Shown one piece after another: positions 45,187-53,107 of a stretch of 64,000 bases of DNA. Below the pieces are notes generated by a model that worked only from the letters and a program-made list of their open reading frames with translations, was not told the origin of the DNA and searched no databases. Each line of letters begins with the position of its first letter. The first letter of the stretch is position 1. The position numbers were made by a program, and so were the translations under genes. Origin of the DNA: CAYRUD01 sp964427425 (lineage in GTDB: Bacteria; Chlamydiota; Chlamydiia; Chlamydiales; FEN-1388); contig CAYRUD010000001.1 of the NCBI GenBank assembly GCA_964427425.1, forward strand, positions 62,001 to 126,000, read 5' to 3'.

Positions 45187-46083
45187 ATGATTAGTAATTT
45201 CAGTTCAAATAACAATGGCATTAATCTGTCTGTAGATAATATTCCATGTCCACCTCTTTGCCCTAAGAATATTTCTTACTTGCCCGTAGAAATCTTAGCT
45301 AACATCGTAAGCGAGTTTATGCCTGTAGATGCTGCATGGGAAGCTCGTGGAACTTGTACAGCATTTTATAGCGCTTTTAAGGAGAGTGCGCATCAAACTC
45401 GCCTTACAAAAGCCGCTGAATCGATCAGAGAATTAATTAGCAAAGCAATCAATAAGAAATCTATTTTTGAGGAAATCGCAGCTCAATATGTTAGTCAGCA
45501 CTTTGCGGCTGATTTTCTCCAGAGTTCTTTTAAAGTGAGAGGAGTAATTTCCGTTGGGTTTGGGGCAGAGGGTAATCATGTAGCTGTCGCAGATAATCCA
45601 AATGCAGCGGAAAATGACCTCTACGTCGTTTACAATCTTTCAATCGCGCAGGAAAAGTTTAAAGAAATAATCGACAACGACCCCGAAGCAGGAAAGATTT
45701 TGCTCGATCTTACTACTTTAAAAAATAGGATGGCTTTAGCCGATAATATCTTGAGCTCAGCTTCTGCGACTGATTTAGAGGTATATAAAGCTAATGGAGA
45801 GAGTCTATTCTGCGATAAGGAGATATCCTCTCAGTATCCTAAGCTGCTTGATAAGGTGTTTATGCAAGCTGCAAAAGAAGGTGAATTAAGCATTCGAGGG
45901 TTTGTTAATAGCTTGGTTTGGCCTGATGATGCGAATAATGGGCAAACGCTGGAAGAGCAAATTATGCCTAATCAAACGCCTAAAGAGCGAGAGTTCATTA
46001 AGTGTGTGTTCAGACAGCCTGAGCTTTCTTCAATAAAATTTGAGGATATCACCGAGGCTCAATCTTCCGAAGAGAGTCGATAA
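45187..46083 (+). CDS. F-box domain protein, paralogue 1
   Basis: A 298-residue protein with an F-box near the N-terminus (about 32-72): YLPVEILANIVSEFMPVDAA, then WEARGTCTAFYSAFKES. This follows the eukaryotic pattern LPxExLxxIxxxxxxxDxxxxxxxCxxFxxxF. F-boxes bind Skp1 and recruit targets to SCF ubiquitin ligases in eukaryotes, so bacterial versions are usually injected effectors. The remaining 220 residues are helical with no known substrate-binding domain. It shares with paralogue 2 a conserved C-terminal QPEL(S/T)S(I/V)xxxDI segment. The start ATG has GAGGATT four bases upstream and is preceded by a very AT-rich, partly palindromic region (45128-45155). A terminator hairpin follows, so it is probably transcribed on its own. 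Confidence 0.75.
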   Translation: MISNFSSNNNGINLSVDNIPCPPLCPKNISYLPVEILANIVSEFMPVDAAWEARGTCTAFYSAFKESAHQTRLTKAAESIRELISKAINKKSIFEEIAAQYVSQHFAADFLQSSFKVRGVISVGFGAEGNHVAVADNPNAAENDLYVVYNLSIAQEKFKEIIDNDPEAGKILLDLTTLKNRMALADNILSSASATDLEVYKANGESLFCDKEISSQYPKLLDKVFMQAAKEGELSIRGFVNSLVWPDDANNGQTLEEQIMPNQTPKEREFIKCVFRQPELSSIKFEDITEAQSSEESR

Positions 46084-46130
46084 GAAGACGTCAGTGGATT
46101 TGTAGCCTAAAATATGCTTCATGATGAGTA

Positions 46131-46175
46131 GGCTTCAAGTAGAAAGATACCTTTTCCTTCTTGAAGCCCTCTTTT
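46131..46175 (+). terminator. Terminator after F-box gene 1
   Basis: A 9-bp stem GGCTTCAAG / CTTGAAGCC with a ~20-base loop, followed by CTCTTTTC. Lies 47 bases past the stop. Confidence 0.65.
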
Positions 46176-46353
46176 CGGTATTGTTATAATCTTTTTTCTA
46201 CAGCTCTATTTTTATTTGTCCATGGGGGTTTACTATCTGAAGATTGACAATCTTTATCTCTTTATTAATCTTTAATGTTATTTTCATTTAATTACATAAC
46301 TCTTTGAACTAAAATTTAGTTTTTTTGAAGAGTTAAACAACTTTGGTTTTTAT

Positions 46354-47256
46354 ATGATTCCTAATGATTTACCTGCGCCTTTACAAATTGCAGCAAATCA
46401 GGATAATGATTTTGTTCCCAATAACCTAAATTGCCCCATTGATAGGACAAACGCCCTACAAGCATTAACTGAAGAAGTTGTACAGAATGTGCTCTTTCCG
46501 TTCATGTCTGTAGAAGCAGCACTGGATGCAAGCCGGGTTTGCTCAACCTGGTATCGAGCTTTTAAGGGCTCTGAACACCACAAAAAGCTTATTGATAGTG
46601 CCCTGAGTTTCCTTAAGACGAATAGATCCGATTTTATGTATGAGAATATCTTGAGAAAAATAATTTCTCAGAATCTCTACAATAATCCCTGCCGTCCTGG
46701 CAGCTCTCTGTTTAAGGTTCCTGATTTTCAAGGATTTCGCTACGTAATCTCTAATAGCGATGAAAACTGTAGTTATATCGAAACGGAACAGGGCTCTTTT
46801 ATCCCCCAGGGAGATGTGAATGGAAATTTTTTCTACCAAAGAAGGCTCACTCTAAACATTGACTTTACATATTTAGATACAATTTTGGATAAGAATACGG
46901 AGCTTGGAAAATTGGCCAAGGAAACCGTTGAGAAAGTAAGGAAATTCAATCTAGAGAGTAGGTTACAAAAAGAATCTAGTGGTGCTTTGCTTAAGAGATA
47001 TAATAGCACGCTTAGACCAGATGTGGAGAAGATCTTTACTGCCATCTTCCAAAAGTCGATTCAAAATGGAAAGTGCAACTTAAGTTTGATGTTAAACCCG
47101 TTTATGACTGCAGCTTTCTCTAGGAGAAACTTTAATCGATTGTATAAAAAATTATCCAGAATTTTACGGTATATCTCTCATCAGCCGGAACTAACCTCAG
47201 TACAGATTTTGGATATTCCAAGTAACGCTTTGCCTGCTCCTCAAGAGAAGGAATAA
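46354..47256 (+). CDS. F-box domain protein, paralogue 2
   Basis: A 300-residue paralogue of the preceding gene, with the same layout. The F-box is at about residues 38-80 (ALTEEVVQNVLFPFMSVEAA, then DASRVCSTWYRAFKGS), here with the canonical VCxxW core that is weaker in paralogue 1. A helical body of about 200 residues follows, then the shared SHQPELTSVQILDI near the C-terminus. No signal peptide and no second recognised domain. The ATG lies in AT-rich sequence without a clear ribosome-binding site. Sequence identity between the two is low outside the F-box and tail, so the duplication is not recent. A host-directed role is inferred from the domain type only. Confidence 0.75.
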   Translation: MIPNDLPAPLQIAANQDNDFVPNNLNCPIDRTNALQALTEEVVQNVLFPFMSVEAALDASRVCSTWYRAFKGSEHHKKLIDSALSFLKTNRSDFMYENILRKIISQNLYNNPCRPGSSLFKVPDFQGFRYVISNSDENCSYIETEQGSFIPQGDVNGNFFYQRRLTLNIDFTYLDTILDKNTELGKLAKETVEKVRKFNLESRLQKESSGALLKRYNSTLRPDVEKIFTAIFQKSIQNGKCNLSLMLNPFMTAAFSRRNFNRLYKKLSRILRYISHQPELTSVQILDIPSNALPAPQEKE

Positions 47257-47330
47257 CACTATTAAAGTATCGAGAAAGGATTTAAGAAGTCTTTCCTAAT
47301 GAAGTTGCCTTAGGTTAGTATTTCTTTCGA

Positions 47331-47381
47331 AAGTGTAAGAATGAAAAGCCATAAATAAGGGCTTTTTTCTTACACTTCTTT
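47331..47381 (+). terminator. Composite terminator after F-box gene 2
   Basis: An outer 11-bp stem (AAGTGTAAGAA / TTCTTACACTT) encloses an inner AAAGCC / GGGCTTT hairpin with its own T-run. It lies 75 bases after the stop and upstream of aroDE. Confidence 0.75.
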
Positions 47382-47499
47382 AATTTCTTCTGTTTTAAAC
47401 TACCCAACTTTCGTCTTTATAAAGATTTGCAGCTCTTTTCAGAAAATGTAATTTCAGCCACCCTTAACTATTCATTAGAAAAGAAGGGGTGATCTTACA

Positions 47500-49131
47500 G
47501 TGAAAGATACAGCTAGTACTACCCGAAATACGCCTTTTCACCTTACAAAGAAAAAAATAGGCCATCTCTGTCTTTCACTCGATCAATCGGATATAGAAGG
47601 AATTCTTCACTCATCAGAGAGACTCAACTGGGCTTTACGCGCGGATATGATCGAGCTACGGCTTCTAAAATCAGAGGATTTTGAGATCGCCCCAATAACG
47701 CAAGATTTTTTAAGAAAAATCAAGAAGCCTTTACTCGTCCGGTTTGATATCAGCGAGAGTCGAGTATCGTTATCTCAAGTCCAATTATGGCTAGAAGTTC
47801 TGCAAAAGCTGCCTTATAAGCCCTCAATTGTTGACCTTCCTCTCAAAGACAATATTGATGAAGTGCTAGCAGTATTTCGAGAGCGAGAAAGAGAGATTCA
47901 CCTCCAAGTCTCATATCACGATCCAATTGCCGAGGTTCCCGCTTTTCAATCTAGCGTCGATATTATTGAACTTGTAGAAAAGATGTCGAAGATTCGTGGA
48001 GTTGATTCTATCAAGTGCGCGTTCAATCCACACTCAATCCACATGGCGCTAGAAGTGCTTCTTTTTCTCAGTCAGAGAACGGTATCGCTTCCTATAACTG
48101 TCATCGCAATGGGAGAGCTTTATTCATTCTTTAGGGTTCTTGCGCACTTTTGGGGGAATTTTCTTACCTTTACATGCCTGAAAGGATTTGAGAAAGCTCT
48201 TGGCCAAATTGATATTGAGACCCTAAAGAGCCAGTATCTCATTGATTCAACCCCAAAGCTTACGTCTGTATATGGGTTGATAGGCAGCCCTGTCGATAAA
48301 AGTCTCTCTCATACTACCCATACAAAGCTCCTTCATTCTTTAAAACATACTCAGTCTGTGTATGTAAAAATAGATGTATCGAAAGAAGAATGTGATGATT
48401 CTCTTCTCAAGCTTTTGAGAAAGCTTCATTTTCGAGGATTGAGTGTGACGACGCCCTTGAAAGAAAAGGTCTCATCATGGGTTCCAGGAAGTAAGGGGCC
48501 GGTAAATACAATCTTAATAGAAGAAGAGAATCAAGTACGAGGGTGGAATACAGATACAAAGGCCCTTTTGGATGCCCTTCAAGCTCGTGGGGTAAAAGAT
48601 GAGGGCAATCTCGTGATTATTGGCTCTGGGGATGTCGCGCGCGCTTGCGCGATTTTTTTTCAAGAAAGAGGCTGGAAAGTGCATATACTAGCAAGATCGT
48701 ATGAAAAGGCTTGCGAGCGGTTCGAAGGAATTGCTCACTCGATCCTTAACGTTTACGACACAGTAAAGATCCGCTCTCTTCTTCAAAAAGTAACGAGCAT
48801 TGTCAACACTACTCCTTTAGATGCGTCGTCTGATCTCTATCAGATGATTCCGACAGATTGGATTCAGGATGAGGTAATAGTTGCCGAATTTGCCTATCCA
48901 CAGAAGAGTGACTGGTTTCAAGATATTTGCCATAAAAGAGGCCATCTCTCACATACCCCGCATTTTGATAATCAAGAACTCATGAAGCGAAAAGAGGTCT
49001 CAGGATTCGAACTCTGGATGCGCCAAGCCGCATGGCAATTTCTCTACTGGGGGAAAGAAGATTTCTCTGGAGAAGAGAGTGATTTTTTAAGGAACGTGTA
49101 TCTTTATTTGAATGATTGTTTTGTTTGTTAA
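47500..49131 (+). CDS. aroDE: Bifunctional 3-dehydroquinate dehydratase / shikimate dehydrogenase
   Basis: Fusion of steps three and four of the shikimate pathway in 543 residues. Residues ~18-240 are type I dehydroquinase with the catalytic His140 (LQVSYHDPIAE) and the Schiff-base Lys172 (GVDSIKCAFNPHS). Residues ~255-540 are shikimate dehydrogenase: YGLIGSPVDKSLSHTTH, the catalytic Lys321 in VTTPLKEKV, the Asp of GWNTDTKAL, and an NADP fold at VIIGSGDVARACA, in which an Asp replaces the usual Gly/Ala of the GxGGxx motif. The same fusion exists in Chlamydiaceae and plants. The start is a GTG at 47500 preceded by AAGGGGTGAT. It is not contiguous with aroB or aroA, being bracketed by F-box and phosphatase genes. 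Confidence 0.96.
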   Translation: MKDTASTTRNTPFHLTKKKIGHLCLSLDQSDIEGILHSSERLNWALRADMIELRLLKSEDFEIAPITQDFLRKIKKPLLVRFDISESRVSLSQVQLWLEVLQKLPYKPSIVDLPLKDNIDEVLAVFREREREIHLQVSYHDPIAEVPAFQSSVDIIELVEKMSKIRGVDSIKCAFNPHSIHMALEVLLFLSQRTVSLPITVIAMGELYSFFRVLAHFWGNFLTFTCLKGFEKALGQIDIETLKSQYLIDSTPKLTSVYGLIGSPVDKSLSHTTHTKLLHSLKHTQSVYVKIDVSKEECDDSLLKLLRKLHFRGLSVTTPLKEKVSSWVPGSKGPVNTILIEEENQVRGWNTDTKALLDALQARGVKDEGNLVIIGSGDVARACAIFFQERGWKVHILARSYEKACERFEGIAHSILNVYDTVKIRSLLQKVTSIVNTTPLDASSDLYQMIPTDWIQDEVIVAEFAYPQKSDWFQDICHKRGHLSHTPHFDNQELMKRKEVSGFELWMRQAAWQFLYWGKEDFSGEESDFLRNVYLYLNDCFVC

Positions 49132-49154
49132 TTGATTTAATTTAATCTGTTTTA

Positions 49155-49183
49155 TTCATAAAAAGTTTAAATTAATTTATAAT
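49155..49183 (+). promoter_or_regulatory. Candidate sigma-70-type promoter of PPP phosphatase gene 1
   Basis: TTCATA (49155-49160), a 17-base spacer, then a perfect TATAAT (49178-49183). An AAAGGGGA ribosome site follows, seven bases before the ATG at 49210. The -35 matches consensus at four of six positions. Confidence 0.5.
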
Positions 49184-49209
49184 ATCTCCAAATACAAAGG
49201 GGATATTAA

Positions 49210-50973
49210 ATGGCAATCCGTAATAATCAAAGTCAATGGAGTCAGGCTCAGATAATTGATGTTCGTCAAAGGCTGGAAACTCTAGCTCAGCTCCCAAATA
49301 AAGCTGCCGGTTGGGTTACGAAGGATCTTACTATTACACAATCTTCTTGGATAAGTCGTATCTTTTGGGCCGTAGTAAAGCCTTTTAAATGTCTTCGAGA
49401 GATTTTCTATTCAGTTAATTTGGAACAGTCGCAAGCTACACTCGAATCAATTAAGCCTCATTTATCGTATGCTAGAAATTTAATACCTCTTTTCAATAGA
49501 GCTGTTGCTAAATTCAACCAAATAGCGCCTCATCATGCAGTTGAGGATTATAGACCTTCAGTAACGTCACAGCGTCCTCCTGCTCTAAGAGAAGATAGGC
49601 CCATAAATAAAAAGACAATTTCGCAATCGGGAAAGAGAGTTCGATCGTCTTTAAATTCTTCTCAAAGAAAGAATAATGAGAAAGCTTTAGAGGTATCTAA
49701 CCTTATTACTCAATTTGAATCTTCATGGGATAAAGAGAGTGGAACTTTTAAGAATATTCCTTTCGATCAAGAAAGGTTTATCAACAGGATAACTGAACAT
49801 AATCAAACGTTTGCAAGCGGGGCTAATTATACGACACATTTCGGTTTTATTGATAAAGTCGATGTAGATTCCAACTCCAAGATTTTTGTTCGAGCTGACA
49901 TCCATGGTTCTTTGAAGAGTGTTATAGAGAATCTTAGAGCTTTACAAAATCAAGGTCTCTTGGATGAGAATTTTTGCTGCAGGAGAGGTGTGCACCTTGT
50001 ATTCTTGGGTGATTACATGGACCGTGGAGCTCACGGTGTTCACGTCATGGAGCTTCTCACCGCTCTTAGAATGGCGAATAAAGGGCAAGTTCACCTCATA
50101 AGAGGGAATCATGAAGATGTTTCCATTAATAGGGGATATTGTGGCGCTGATGGAAATCTTCGCAATCTGATTAACCTAGAGGATGATAGAGGAGTAAATC
50201 TCCTCACTCAGTTGTATCAGACGATGCCACTTACTCTCTATATAGGGTCGCAGGATACGGTATCAGGTAAAAAAGAGTATGTCCAATTTACTCACGGGCT
50301 ATTTGAGCCCCATGTTGATCCAGCTCAAATTCTTGATGGAAAAGAGCCTTATGCAAGAATGAGTGTCTCCAAAGAAATAGAATTGAGTGAGCGGATAAAG
50401 AAAATTGAAGTTAATGAAAGCTCCAATTCTCAAGAGCTACTCGACAGGCTGACTAAGAAGACGATGCTCTCAGCAGGTGAAAAAAATCAAAGACGTGAGT
50501 TAAAGCAAAAATTAGCGGCAAAGAGGATCAAGCATCTCGTTCGTGAAAGTAAAGCGCAGCGTGTAGAATACGATGAGAACGACATGACCGCCTATAACTG
50601 GGCTGATGTCGGTGAAAATAGATCCTGGATTGGAACTATGGGAAGGAGAAGATGGTTCTTGGGTGCCCAGGATATAAAGCATTATATGAGACTCTCTTCT
50701 GCTCAAAATAAAGTGAAAATGATATTTAGAGGGCATGAGCATAGACATAAGCACCTCAAGATGAATAATGGCAAAGCGTTAGTGACAACGCTCTCTATTG
50801 GGAATGATACAGGTCATGAAAGATACGATACGATGAATCCTCATGACATAGCTTATCTTCTTACCACCGCTCCTAAAGCGAAAGAATGGACAAAGCAGGC
50901 GCTGCAACGAAAGAAAGGCTCATCTGAAACAGAAATAGCTAATCCAGTAAGCATCCATTCCGATGCTGTCTAA
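49210..50973 (+). CDS. Eukaryote-like PPP-family serine/threonine phosphatase, paralogue 1
   Basis: A 587-residue metallophosphatase. The PPP core signatures are VRADIHGSLKS (usual GDxHG with Gly replaced by Ala), FLGDYMDRGAHG (GDxVDRG) and IRGNHED (GNHE), followed by FTHGLFEPHVDP and FRGHEHRHKHL, which supply the downstream His ligands. The core covers about residues 215-550. An insertion of about 80 residues, with a Lys-rich helix around LSERIKKIEVNESSN, lies between the later metal His motifs. The N-terminal 160 residues carry a SQAQIIDVRQRLETLAQLP segment shared with paralogue 2, then a hydrophobic/aromatic stretch (WISRIFWAVVKPF) that paralogue 2 lacks. No signal peptide. A good promoter and ribosome site precede it; a hairpin follows. 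Host-protein dephosphorylation is plausible but inferred. Confidence 0.85.
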   Translation: MAIRNNQSQWSQAQIIDVRQRLETLAQLPNKAAGWVTKDLTITQSSWISRIFWAVVKPFKCLREIFYSVNLEQSQATLESIKPHLSYARNLIPLFNRAVAKFNQIAPHHAVEDYRPSVTSQRPPALREDRPINKKTISQSGKRVRSSLNSSQRKNNEKALEVSNLITQFESSWDKESGTFKNIPFDQERFINRITEHNQTFASGANYTTHFGFIDKVDVDSNSKIFVRADIHGSLKSVIENLRALQNQGLLDENFCCRRGVHLVFLGDYMDRGAHGVHVMELLTALRMANKGQVHLIRGNHEDVSINRGYCGADGNLRNLINLEDDRGVNLLTQLYQTMPLTLYIGSQDTVSGKKEYVQFTHGLFEPHVDPAQILDGKEPYARMSVSKEIELSERIKKIEVNESSNSQELLDRLTKKTMLSAGEKNQRRELKQKLAAKRIKHLVRESKAQRVEYDENDMTAYNWADVGENRSWIGTMGRRRWFLGAQDIKHYMRLSSAQNKVKMIFRGHEHRHKHLKMNNGKALVTTLSIGNDTGHERYDTMNPHDIAYLLTTAPKAKEWTKQALQRKKGSSETEIANPVSIHSDAV

Positions 50974-50982
50974 AACATGTAT

Positions 50983-51012
50983 CAGGCCTTTTATAAATTT
51001 AAAAGGCCTGTT
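50983..51012 (+). terminator. Terminator after PPP phosphatase gene 1
   Basis: A perfect 10-bp stem CAGGCCTTTT / AAAAGGCCTG with an 8-base loop lies nine bases past the stop. Confidence 0.75.
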
Positions 51013-51020
51013 GATTACTC

Positions 51021-51239
51021 ATGGTCTCCATGAAGGAATATCATTCCTCGACTCTCATAACGCCCCACTATAGAGCTTCCTTATTCGCTAGGGCATCCAC
51101 CATCCATGTATGTAGAGAAATCAACATCTTAAAAGAATATTGCGATAAAGCGACTCTAGATCTTATGGCACGATTTCAATTTCGTGAGATCGGTTTGAAA
51201 TCCCTTTTTCTTAAAGAAGATCTATCATTATTTGTTTAA
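51021..51239 (+). CDS. Possible small protein between two PPP phosphatase genes
   Basis: A 72-codon frame fills most of the 358-base gap between the two phosphatase genes. It has an ATG start but no clear ribosome-binding site, and the product (start VSMKEYHSSTLITPHY, end FLKEDLSLFV) matches nothing I know. It could be a real small gene, a decayed fragment, or chance. The rest of the gap is AT-rich and holds the upstream region of the next gene. Confidence 0.2.
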   Translation: MVSMKEYHSSTLITPHYRASLFARASTIHVCREINILKEYCDKATLDLMARFQFREIGLKSLFLKEDLSLFV

Positions 51240-51331
51240 TCAAACTTGCTAAGCGGCTTTGTTTTTACATTTTTTTAACAGCATAAATTAAATATTTTGA
51301 CTATAACATGCGTGCTTAAAAAAGGTGTTAT

Positions 51332-52825
51332 ATGACTAACTACATTAATCAATGTTCGCTGAGTCAAGCGCAAATAATGGATATATACAACGGGTTCGAG
51401 GTTCTTGCTCTACCTTCAGAAAACGAATTGCCATCGCCCCCACTGAGCACTTGTGAAGAAAATCATGAGGTTCCACTGGAGGAAAATGGCGCTCAATCAA
51501 ATGATATTCCTTATGAGACTAATAACGAGAAGAGTTTGGTAGTATCAAACCTTATCGCTCAATATGAGACTTACTGGGATAGCGAGCGTGGGACTTTTAA
51601 GCAAATGCCTTTTGATGAGAAGAGGTTTATAGATAGAATAACAGAGCATAATAAAGAGTTCACAAACGATATCGATTATAAGACCCAGTATGGATTCATT
51701 GAAAAAGTCGATGTAGAGAATGAAACCAAGATTTTTGTTCGAGCTGACATCCATGGAGATTTGAAGGGGCTCATTGAGAATCTGAAAGTTTTACATGCAC
51801 AAGGCAACCTAGACGAAAACTTCCGCTGTAAGAAAGGCGTTCATCTGGTGTTCTTAGGTGATTACATGGACCGTGGCGCAAATGGTGTTCAGGTCATGGA
51901 GCTTCTTGTCGCTCTTAAAATGGCGAACAAGGGACAAACTCACCTTATCCGTGGAAATCATGAAGATGTAATGATCAATCAGAGTTACTACGGAAATGAT
52001 AGAAATCTTCGAAATCTTGTTGGCTCAGGTGATATAGAAAAATCTAAACTTCTTACTCAGTTGTATCAGACGATGCCGCTTACCCTCTATATAGGCCAGA
52101 CTTCAGATTCAGGTAAAAAAGAATACGTTCAATTTACGCATGGATTATTTGAGCCTCATGTTGATCCGGCTCAGATTCTTGATGTTGATGAGCCCTATGC
52201 GAGAGCGGCTGTTTCAAAAGAGATACAGCTGAGTGAAAGAATAAAGAATATGAAGATTGATGAAAGCATCAATTATCAAGATCTCCTCGACAAGCTGAAA
52301 GATAAGAGCTCGCTCTCATCTGAAGAGAAAAATCAAAGAAGTGAGTTGAAGCAAAAAATAGCGGCGAAGAGGATCGAGCAGCTTGTTCAGCAAAGTAAAG
52401 AGCTACGAGAAAAATCTGATAGCTTTGATGAGTCTTTAACAGCATATAATTGGGCTGACGTCGATGAATTTCAAACCTGGCTTGGATCTTTAGGAGATAG
52501 AGGGTGGCATATGAACGCTCAAGATATTAAGCAGTATCTGAGGCTTTCTTCGGCTCAACATAAAGTAAAAAAGATATTCAGAGGGCACGAGCATAAGCAC
52601 AAGCATCTTAAATTGGATGATGAGAAAGTTGTATCCACAACTCTCACTATTGGAATCGATACGGGCTATGCAAGATACGATTTAATCAATGAACATGATG
52701 CTGCATATCTTCTCACCACTGCTTCTACAGCGAAAGAGTGGACTAAGCAAGCGCTCCTGCGAAAGAAAGGGGCCTCTGAAATATTGATAACTAAACCTGT
52801 AAGCCTCTATTCAGACGAAGTTTAG
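51332..52825 (+). CDS. Eukaryote-like PPP-family serine/threonine phosphatase, paralogue 2
   Basis: A 497-residue close paralogue of the preceding phosphatase. It has VRADIHGDLKGL, FLGDYMDRGANG, IRGNHEDVMIN, FTHGLFEPHVDP and FRGHEHKHKHL. The same internal helical insertion (LSERIKNMKIDES) is present. The N-terminus keeps the short SQAQIMDIYNGFEVLALP segment, but the ~90-residue hydrophobic/basic region of paralogue 1 is missing, replaced by a short acidic linker. The two are alignable throughout from about residue 55, so they stem from tandem duplication with a later N-terminal difference. The ATG follows AAGGTG. A hairpin terminator follows the stop. Confidence 0.85.
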   Translation: MTNYINQCSLSQAQIMDIYNGFEVLALPSENELPSPPLSTCEENHEVPLEENGAQSNDIPYETNNEKSLVVSNLIAQYETYWDSERGTFKQMPFDEKRFIDRITEHNKEFTNDIDYKTQYGFIEKVDVENETKIFVRADIHGDLKGLIENLKVLHAQGNLDENFRCKKGVHLVFLGDYMDRGANGVQVMELLVALKMANKGQTHLIRGNHEDVMINQSYYGNDRNLRNLVGSGDIEKSKLLTQLYQTMPLTLYIGQTSDSGKKEYVQFTHGLFEPHVDPAQILDVDEPYARAAVSKEIQLSERIKNMKIDESINYQDLLDKLKDKSSLSSEEKNQRSELKQKIAAKRIEQLVQQSKELREKSDSFDESLTAYNWADVDEFQTWLGSLGDRGWHMNAQDIKQYLRLSSAQHKVKKIFRGHEHKHKHLKLDDEKVVSTTLTIGIDTGYARYDLINEHDAAYLLTTASTAKEWTKQALLRKKGASEILITKPVSLYSDEV

Positions 52826-52834
52826 GAAGAGAAT

Positions 52835-52863
52835 AAGGCCTTTATCTTGAGTATAAAGGCCTT
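52835..52863 (+). terminator. Terminator after PPP phosphatase gene 2
   Basis: A perfect 11-bp stem AAGGCCTTTAT / ATAAAGGCCTT with a 7-base loop, ten bases past the stop. It is similar in sequence (AGGCCTTT core) to the hairpin after paralogue 1, so the duplicated unit may have included its terminator. Confidence 0.75.
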
Positions 52864-53093
52864 CTCACCTGCTCTTAAATCCTGCTAACAAGAATTGTGG
52901 TCTCTCAATCGTTCATGACGATGAGTTGCCTGGAATAAGCGCTTATCATCCCTGTTTTTGTGCATGCCTCGAAGTTTTTTGCTTCGTTTTTAGAAGATTC
53001 AGAAAAGAGAAAAAATATATGCTTGTGTGCGTACGAGTATGTGCTTTCTTAGGAAGTACGAATAGCGGGTGTGTACAGAGAGCGTATATACGT

Positions 53094-53099
53094 GGAGGT
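53094..53099 (+). promoter_or_regulatory. Ribosome-binding site fixing the aroA start
   Basis: GGAGGT is a near-perfect Shine-Dalgarno sequence eight bases before a GTG at 53108. It supports that GTG over the upstream in-frame start at 53069. Confidence 0.8.
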
Positions 53100-53107
53100 A
53101 CGTACAG

